DNA of 11,026 bases from Prevotellaceae bacterium. GTDB lineage: Bacteria; Bacteroidota; Bacteroidia; Bacteroidales; UBA932. Numbering within the stretch: position 1 is the first letter of the stretch; each line of letters begins with the position of its first letter. Made by a program: the position numbers and the translations under genes. The DNA is taken from the NCBI GenBank assembly GCA_031289385.1, contig JAITPP010000322.1:1-11026 (forward strand), read 5' to 3'. Positions 6,508-11,026 of this stretch are shown here, piece after piece. The notes under the pieces were generated by a model. It saw nothing but the letters and a program-made list of their open reading frames with translations. It had not been told where the DNA came from and made no database searches.

Positions 6508-8562
6508 ATGAAAGGAAAAATTGGAGTTACAACGGAAAATATCTTTCCTATTATTAAAAAATTTTTGTATTCAGATAACGAAATCTTTTTACGAGAACTA
6601 ATTTCAAATGCTGTTGATGCATCGCAAAAACTCAAAGTACTTGCGTCTTCGGGTGAATTTAAAGGCGAAATCGGCGAACTGAAAATACAAGTAAACGTTG
6701 ATGCCGACAAAAAAACGATAACCATTTTGGATAACGGAATTGGTATGACTTCCGAAGAAATTGAAAAATATATAAACCAAATTGCATTTTCGGGAGCAGA
6801 AGAATTTTTGGCAAAATACAAAGAACAGTCAAACGGAATTATCGGACATTTTGGCTTAGGTTTTTACTCATCGTTTATGGTTGCCGACAAAGTTGAAATT
6901 TTCAGCAAATCGTGGAGTGAATCGAAAGCGGTGCATTGGTTGTGCGACGGCTCGCCCGAATATACGCTCGAAGAGTGCGACAGAACCGAACGCGGAACTG
7001 ATATTATTCTTCATATTGCAAGCGATTGCGAAGAATTTTTGGAAACGTCGCGAATAGAAAAACTGTTGAACAAATATTGCAAATTTTTGCCAATTCCTAT
7101 TGCTTTCGGCAAAGAGCAGGAATGGAAAGACAATAAATACACAGATACCGACAAAGACAAAATCATAAACGACACAACGCCTTTGTGGACACAAAAACCG
7201 AGCGAACTTACCGACGAAGATTATATGAAATTTCATCGCAAACTTTATCCGATGAGCGACGAGCCTTTATTTTACATTCATTTGAACGTGGATTATCCGT
7301 TTAATCTTACGGGAATACTTTATTTTCCTAAAATAAAATCGAATATTGATATGCAACGCAATCGTATTCAACTTTATTGTAATCAGGTATTTGTAAGCGA
7401 TTCGGTTGAAGGCGTTGTTCCCGATTTTCTTACGCTTTTGCAAGGCGTGATTGACTCGCCCGATATTCCGCTTAATGTTTCGCGCAGTTATTTGCAAAGC
7501 GATTCGGATGTCAAAAAAATTTCTGCGCATATCAGCAAAAAAGTTGCCGACAGATTAAATGATATTTTCAAAAATAATCGTAAACAATTTGAAGAAAAAT
7601 GGGACGATTTGAAATTATTTATCGAATACGGAATGATAAGCGATGAAAAATTTTACGAACGTGCCGAAAAATTTGCGCTAATGCACGATACAGACGATAA
7701 ATATTTAACATTTGACGAATATAAAACACTGATAGAAAGCAATCAAAAAGATAAAAACGGAACATTGATTTATTTGTATGCAACCGATAAAGATTCGCAA
7801 TATACATTTATCGACAATGCGAAAAACAAAGGTTACAATGTGCTGTTAATGGATTGCCAACTTGATTCTCACTACATTAGCAAACTTGAACAGCAGTTTA
7901 AAGATTCGCGTTTTGTGCGAGTAGATTCTGACAGTATTGACAAAATAATTGAAAAAGATGAAACACGGGAATCATCTTTAACACAAGAACAGGAAAACGA
8001 TTTAAGAAAAATATTTGAAACAAATTTACCTGAAAACGATAAAGAAAATTTTATGGTAACATTTGAGCCTTTATCCGAAACCGATGTTCCTGTGATGATT
8101 ACACAAAACGAATTTATGCGCCGAATGAAAGATATGTCGGCAGTTGGCAGCGGATTTGATATGTACGGACAAATGCCCGACACATATAGTTTTGTTGTCA
8201 ATAGCAATCATCCTGTTGTAGGCTCAATAAATTCGGCAAAATCGCTGAATCTCAACGAAAAATTACGCCCGTTGAACGATGAAATAAATTCATTAACACA
8301 GCAAAAACAAAGGCTGGAAGACGAAACAAAAAATAAAAAAGATGAAGAAATATCGCAATCAACAAAAGATGAATTAACCGATATTGAGAAAAATATTGAT
8401 ACAGCCAATAAAAATAAAGATGAACTGTTAAGCCAATTCGGCAAAAACAATAATCTCGTAAAACAATTAATAGATATAGCCCTGCTGGCAAACAACAAAT
8501 TAAAAGGAGAAGCCTTAGCCACATTCGTAAAACGAAGTATTGATTTGCTGAAAAATAATTGA
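6508..8562 (+). CDS. htpG: Molecular chaperone HtpG (bacterial Hsp90)
   Basis: This is a 684-residue ATP-dependent cytosolic chaperone that acts as a homodimer in protein refolding and stress protection. The N-terminal GHKL ATPase domain shows FLRELISNAVDA (E30 catalytic, N34 for magnesium), LDNGIGM (D75, adenine contact) and GHFGLGFYSSF (113-123, the lid and glycine-rich loop). The usual SNASDA reads SNAVDA. The middle domain holds MQRNRIQLY and the SRSYLQSD segment whose R326 matches the gamma-phosphate-sensing Arg of E. coli HtpG. The C-terminal dimerisation domain contains a lysine/glutamate-rich stretch, about residues 583-645, that looks like a coiled coil and is absent from E. coli HtpG; I recall similar insertions in other Bacteroidetes. 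It ends in the expected QLIDIALLAN and FVKRSIDLL helices. The start gives the canonical MKGKIGV N-terminus after an A-rich leader without Shine-Dalgarno. It is monocistronic by context, with a terminator upstream and a separate efp promoter downstream. Confidence 0.97.
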   Translation: MKGKIGVTTENIFPIIKKFLYSDNEIFLRELISNAVDASQKLKVLASSGEFKGEIGELKIQVNVDADKKTITILDNGIGMTSEEIEKYINQIAFSGAEEFLAKYKEQSNGIIGHFGLGFYSSFMVADKVEIFSKSWSESKAVHWLCDGSPEYTLEECDRTERGTDIILHIASDCEEFLETSRIEKLLNKYCKFLPIPIAFGKEQEWKDNKYTDTDKDKIINDTTPLWTQKPSELTDEDYMKFHRKLYPMSDEPLFYIHLNVDYPFNLTGILYFPKIKSNIDMQRNRIQLYCNQVFVSDSVEGVVPDFLTLLQGVIDSPDIPLNVSRSYLQSDSDVKKISAHISKKVADRLNDIFKNNRKQFEEKWDDLKLFIEYGMISDEKFYERAEKFALMHDTDDKYLTFDEYKTLIESNQKDKNGTLIYLYATDKDSQYTFIDNAKNKGYNVLLMDCQLDSHYISKLEQQFKDSRFVRVDSDSIDKIIEKDETRESSLTQEQENDLRKIFETNLPENDKENFMVTFEPLSETDVPVMITQNEFMRRMKDMSAVGSGFDMYGQMPDTYSFVVNSNHPVVGSINSAKSLNLNEKLRPLNDEINSLTQQKQRLEDETKNKKDEEISQSTKDELTDIEKNIDTANKNKDELLSQFGKNNNLVKQLIDIALLANNKLKGEALATFVKRSIDLLKNN

Positions 8563-8585
8563 GAAAGACAGGGCTGAAAATTAAG

Positions 8586-8689
8586 GAATGTAGAAATTAA
8601 GAAATGTAGAAATTAAGAAATGTAGAAATGTAGAAATTAAGAAATGTAGAAATTAAGAAATGTAGGAATGTAGAAATTAAGAAATGTAG
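8586..8689. repeat. Octamer array, AAATGTAG / AAATTAAG x13
   Basis: Thirteen contiguous 8-nt units start 23 nt after htpG. Eight are of the ATGTAG type (AAATGTAG, twice GAATGTAG at 8586 and 8666) and five are AAATTAAG. The two types mostly alternate, with two pairs of adjacent ATGTAG units. All units share AAATnnAG or a one-base variant. The array is homogeneous enough to be unstable by slippage. No ORF or hairpin is evident in it. Confidence 0.93.
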
Positions 8690-8690
8690 A

Positions 8691-8776
8691 AACGACTAAC
8701 GACTTATGACTAACGACTAAATACTTACGACTTATGACTTACGACTTTTCAACTTACGACTTTTCAACTTACGACT
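8691..8776. repeat. Heptamer array, nnnnACT words (AACGACT, TATGACT, TACGACT)
   Basis: Directly after the octamers, separated by one base, come AACGACT, AACGACT, TATGACT, AACGACT, AAATACT, TACGACT, TATGACT, TACGACT (8691-8746). Then two TTTCAACT octamers alternate with TACGACT to 8776. On the other strand the words are AGTCGTT, AGTCATA and AGTATTT, the vocabulary seen on the + strand upstream of htpG. Positions 8723-8741 are the inverse of 6248-6266, and 8714-8725 of 6352-6363. Confidence 0.9.
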
Positions 8777-8791
8777 AAAAATAAATAATTC

Positions 8792-8822
8792 TTTGCAAAT
8801 TGCTAATTATTTTGTAATTTTG
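8792..8822 (+). promoter_or_regulatory. Bacteroidetes primary-sigma promoter for efp
   Basis: TTTG at 8792-8795, 19 nt, and TAATTTTG at 8815-8822 match the Bacteroidetes -33 and -7 elements without mismatch. Transcription would start near 8828, giving an AT-rich leader of about 27 nt with no Shine-Dalgarno. The promoter begins just after the end of the repeat array. Confidence 0.82.
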
Positions 8823-8854
8823 CGGGATAAAAACAATATTTTTATAAAAATAAT

Positions 8855-9421
8855 ATGGCAACAACAGCAGATTTTAAAAACGGATTATGTATTTCATACA
8901 ATGGTAAACCTTGTAGTATAACCTATTTTCAGCATGTGAAACCGGGCAAAGGTCCGGCTTTTGTGAAGGTGAAAATGCGTAATCTCGAAAATGGACGTAT
9001 ATTGGAAAATACTTTCAGCGCAGGCGAAAAAATAGACATTATAAGTGTTGAGCGTCGCCCGTATCAGTTTTTGTACAAGGATGAATCGGGTTTTCATTTT
9101 ATGCACAACGAAACTTTTGAACAAATTGATTTACAAGACGATTTGGTAGATAATACCGACTTGATGAAAGAGGGACAATACGTAGAAATGATGTTTCTGG
9201 CAGACGAAGAGCGTGTTTTAAGTTGTGAACTTCCTCCATTTGTAGAATTGGTTGTAAATTACACCGAACCGGCAGTAAAAGGCGACACCGCTTCAACATC
9301 TGCGTTAAAAGCAGCAACTCTCGAAACAGGTGCTGAAATAATGGTTCCTTTATTTATCAATCAAGACGAAAAAATTAAAGTAGATACTCGCACACGCACT
9401 TACGCCGAACGAGTAAAATAA
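8855..9421 (+). CDS. efp: Translation elongation factor P
   Basis: This is a 188-residue protein, the normal length, that binds next to the ribosomal P site and relieves stalling at consecutive prolines. The N-terminal KOW-like domain carries the loop VKPGKGPAF; its K32 sits where E. coli EF-P carries the modified Lys34. The central OB domain shows RRPYQFLYKDESGFHFMHNETFEQI. The C-terminal OB domain shows the family signature region KGDTAST…ATLETGAEIMVPLFI and ends KVDTRTRTYAERVK, close to the E. coli end. The start MATTADFKNG is the usual form in Bacteroidetes. No gene for a Lys-modifying enzyme is in the window, and nothing in the sequence says whether K32 is modified. It has its own promoter, and a weak hairpin with a T-run follows. 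dxs lies 90 nt downstream without an obvious promoter, so partial read-through is likely. Confidence 0.97.
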   Translation: MATTADFKNGLCISYNGKPCSITYFQHVKPGKGPAFVKVKMRNLENGRILENTFSAGEKIDIISVERRPYQFLYKDESGFHFMHNETFEQIDLQDDLVDNTDLMKEGQYVEMMFLADEERVLSCELPPFVELVVNYTEPAVKGDTASTSALKAATLETGAEIMVPLFINQDEKIKVDTRTRTYAERVK

Positions 9422-9430
9422 TTCGTTAAT

Positions 9431-9454
9431 AAAAATCTGTTTACTGATTTTTTT
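9431..9454 (+). terminator. Weak terminator-like hairpin after efp
   Basis: AAAAATC (9431-9437) pairs with GATTTTT (9446-9452) around an 8-nt loop, and the T-run continues to 9454. The stem has only two G-C pairs, so termination is probably partial, leaving read-through into dxs. Confidence 0.4.
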
Positions 9455-9456
9455 GT

Positions 9457-9492
9457 GGTTAATAGGCTCAAAACCATTCGGGCTGTTTAACC
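9457..9492 (+). other. Second inverted repeat between efp and dxs
   Basis: GGTTAA (9457-9462) pairs with TTAACC (9487-9492). After a 2x2 internal loop, GGCTC (9465-9469) pairs with CGGGC/T bases at 9480-9484, with wobbles. It ends 19 nt before the dxs ATG and has no T-run directly after it, so it is not a standard terminator. It could be a leader structure or chance. Confidence 0.3.
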
Positions 9493-9511
9493 TGAATTTT
9501 ATTTTTTGATA

Positions 9512-11026
9512 ATGCAAAAATATTTACCCGATATAAATTCGCCTTCTGATTTGAAGTCGCTTAAAATTGACGAACTTGTAGAATTATGCTCAGAAGTAAG
9601 AGAGTTTTTGATAGACAAATGTTCTCAAAACCCCGGACACATTGGCTCAAGTCTCGGTGCGGTGGAACTTACAATTGCATTACATTATGTTTTTAATACT
9701 CCTTTCGATAAACTTGTGTGGGATGTCGGACATCAGGCGTATGCACACAAAGTTATAACAGGACGTCGCGATACGTTTTACACAAATCGTAAATACGGCG
9801 GCATTAGCGGATTTCCGAAGATGAGCGAAAGCGAATATGACGCATTTGGCGGAGGACATGCTTCCGTGTCGATTTCGGCAGCGTTGGGAATGGCTGTTGC
9901 TGCAAAAATGAACGGCGAAGACAGAAATATTATTGCAGTAATAGGCGATGGCTCGATGACGGGAGGCTTGGCTTTTGAAGGCTTAAACAACGCAGGTTAT
10001 ATAAAACCGAATATGCTCGTAATTTTAAACGATAATAATATCGCCATAGATAAAAACGTAGGCGCAATGGGACGATACCTCTTAAAAATATCAGCATCGC
10101 GCTCGTATAATAAATTAAAAACTAATATTTGGAATTTACTTGGACAAAATTATCTGAGAAATATCATACAAAAGTTTTTTCATTCGGTAAAATTAATGAT
10201 ATTTCATCGGCATAATATGTTCGAAGCACTTGGTTTTCGTTACTTCGGAGCATTTGATGGACACGATTTGCCTCAGCTTATAAAAACCCTCGAAAAACTG
10301 AAACTCGTAAACGGTCCAAAACTTTTACATATAATCACACAAAAAGGAAAAGGATTTAAACCTGCCGAAGAAAATCAAATAACATGGCACGCTCCGGGAA
10401 AATTCAACAAAAACACAGGCGAACGAATAATCATAAAATCTGATAAATCAGAGCCTTCGCGCTATCAGGATGTATTCGGAAAAACAATTATAGAACTTGC
10501 ACGCAATAACGAAAAAATTGTAGGCATAACGCCGGCAATGCCAACAGGCTGCTCGTTGAATATGATGATGTCAGAAATGCCAAACAGATGTTTCGATGTA
10601 GGAATTGCCGAAGGGCATGCGGTTACGTTTTCGGCAGGACTTGCAACTATGGGATTTCTTCCGTTTTGCAACATATATTCAAGTTTTATGCAACGCGCTT
10701 ACGATAATATAATTCACGATGTTGCACTTCAAAATCTGAATGTTGTATTTTGTCTTGACAGAGGCGGTTTGGTAGGCGAAGATGGTTCAACACATCACGG
10801 AGTTTACGATTTGGCATATTTACGCTGTATTCCTAATATGATTATAGCATCGCCAATGAACGAAATTGAACTGCGCAATATGATGTTTACGGCACAACTT
10901 CCAAATAAAGGCAGTTTTGCAATTCGCTATCCCAAAGGCGGAGGCGTACTTACCGATTGGCAAGTTCCATTCGAAGAAATTTCAATTGCAAAAGCACGCA
11001 CAATACGCACAGGCTCTGACATTGCA
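9512..11026 (+). CDS. dxs: 1-deoxy-D-xylulose-5-phosphate synthase, 5' part
   Basis: The frame runs from ATG at 9512 without a stop to the right edge: 505 codons of an enzyme usually about 620-640 long. DXS is a thiamine-diphosphate transketolase-like enzyme that condenses pyruvate and glyceraldehyde-3-phosphate in the first step of the MEP isoprenoid pathway, also feeding thiamine and pyridoxal synthesis. Visible motifs are NPGHIGSSLG (H43, equivalent to E. coli His49), VWDVGHQAYAHK, and the ThDP/Mg motif GDGSMTGG (D146) with N175 in NDNN at the same 29-residue offset as E. coli Asp152/Asn181. Also visible are DGHD, HAPGKFN, ITPAM, the catalytic Glu E367 in GIAEGHAVTFSAG, DRGGLVGEDGSTHHG and IRYPKGGG. 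E. coli has Gln after that Glu; Gly here is a mild variant. The C-terminal transketolase domain is cut by the window. The ATG is chosen because it gives the usual short N-terminus before the H43 motif. No promoter of its own is evident. Confidence 0.96.
   Translation, partial: MQKYLPDINSPSDLKSLKIDELVELCSEVREFLIDKCSQNPGHIGSSLGAVELTIALHYVFNTPFDKLVWDVGHQAYAHKVITGRRDTFYTNRKYGGISGFPKMSESEYDAFGGGHASVSISAALGMAVAAKMNGEDRNIIAVIGDGSMTGGLAFEGLNNAGYIKPNMLVILNDNNIAIDKNVGAMGRYLLKISASRSYNKLKTNIWNLLGQNYLRNIIQKFFHSVKLMIFHRHNMFEALGFRYFGAFDGHDLPQLIKTLEKLKLVNGPKLLHIITQKGKGFKPAEENQITWHAPGKFNKNTGERIIIKSDKSEPSRYQDVFGKTIIELARNNEKIVGITPAMPTGCSLNMMMSEMPNRCFDVGIAEGHAVTFSAGLATMGFLPFCNIYSSFMQRAYDNIIHDVALQNLNVVFCLDRGGLVGEDGSTHHGVYDLAYLRCIPNMIIASPMNEIELRNMMFTAQLPNKGSFAIRYPKGGGVLTDWQVPFEEISIAKARTIRTGSDIA

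Noticed and set aside
8586..8776. CRISPR array
   Set aside because: Units are only 7-8 nt with no unique spacers and there are no cas genes nearby.
6235..8776. Terminal inverted repeats of a transposon carrying htpG
   Set aside because: The matching words are scattered tandem repeats, not single termini; there is no transposase and no target-site duplication, and the same words also occur in the gap at 1679-1884.

Overview
The window looks like ordinary core chromosome of a low-GC member of the Bacteroidetes, probably Bacteroidales-like. The reasons are: two promoters of the phylum type (TTG/TTTG, 19 nt, TAATTTTG); no Shine-Dalgarno sequence before any of the five starts that are not closely coupled to an upstream gene; a dipeptidyl peptidase III with the HECLGH zinc motif known from Bacteroides; a PorE-like TPR/propeller/OmpA protein; and EF-P and HtpG sequences of Bacteroidetes character. 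All genes are on the + strand. I see no phage, insertion sequence, CRISPR, tRNA or rRNA.

Layout. (1) 3-1678: the 3' part of an organophosphate:phosphate antiporter (GlpT/UhpT family), then 5 nt later a NagD-like HAD-IIA phosphatase. The pair probably imports a phosphorylated small molecule and dephosphorylates it. A terminator-like hairpin follows. (2) 1885-6229: a sigma-ABfr-type promoter drives a lipoprotein dipeptidyl peptidase III, followed after 31 nt by a 750-residue envelope protein with signal peptide, TPRs, a PD40 propeller, a regulatory beta-sandwich, an OmpA peptidoglycan-binding domain and a SPOR-like tail. A good terminator follows. (3) 6508-8562: htpG, preceded by a candidate sigma-54 promoter. 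(4) 8855-11026: efp with its own strong promoter, then dxs, which runs off the right edge.

The most unusual content is between the genes. Three gaps (1679-1884, 6230-6507, 8563-8854) are filled with degenerate tandem words of 7 nt (and 8 nt in one place). The words change along an array but the 7-nt register is kept. The same vocabulary recurs in opposite orientation in different gaps, including exact inverted copies of 26 and 19 nt. In two gaps the words also supply arms of the terminator hairpins. I could not identify a convincing new multi-gene system; the repeat arrays, the sigma-54-like htpG promoter and the OmpA-SPOR fusion are what deserve a second look.
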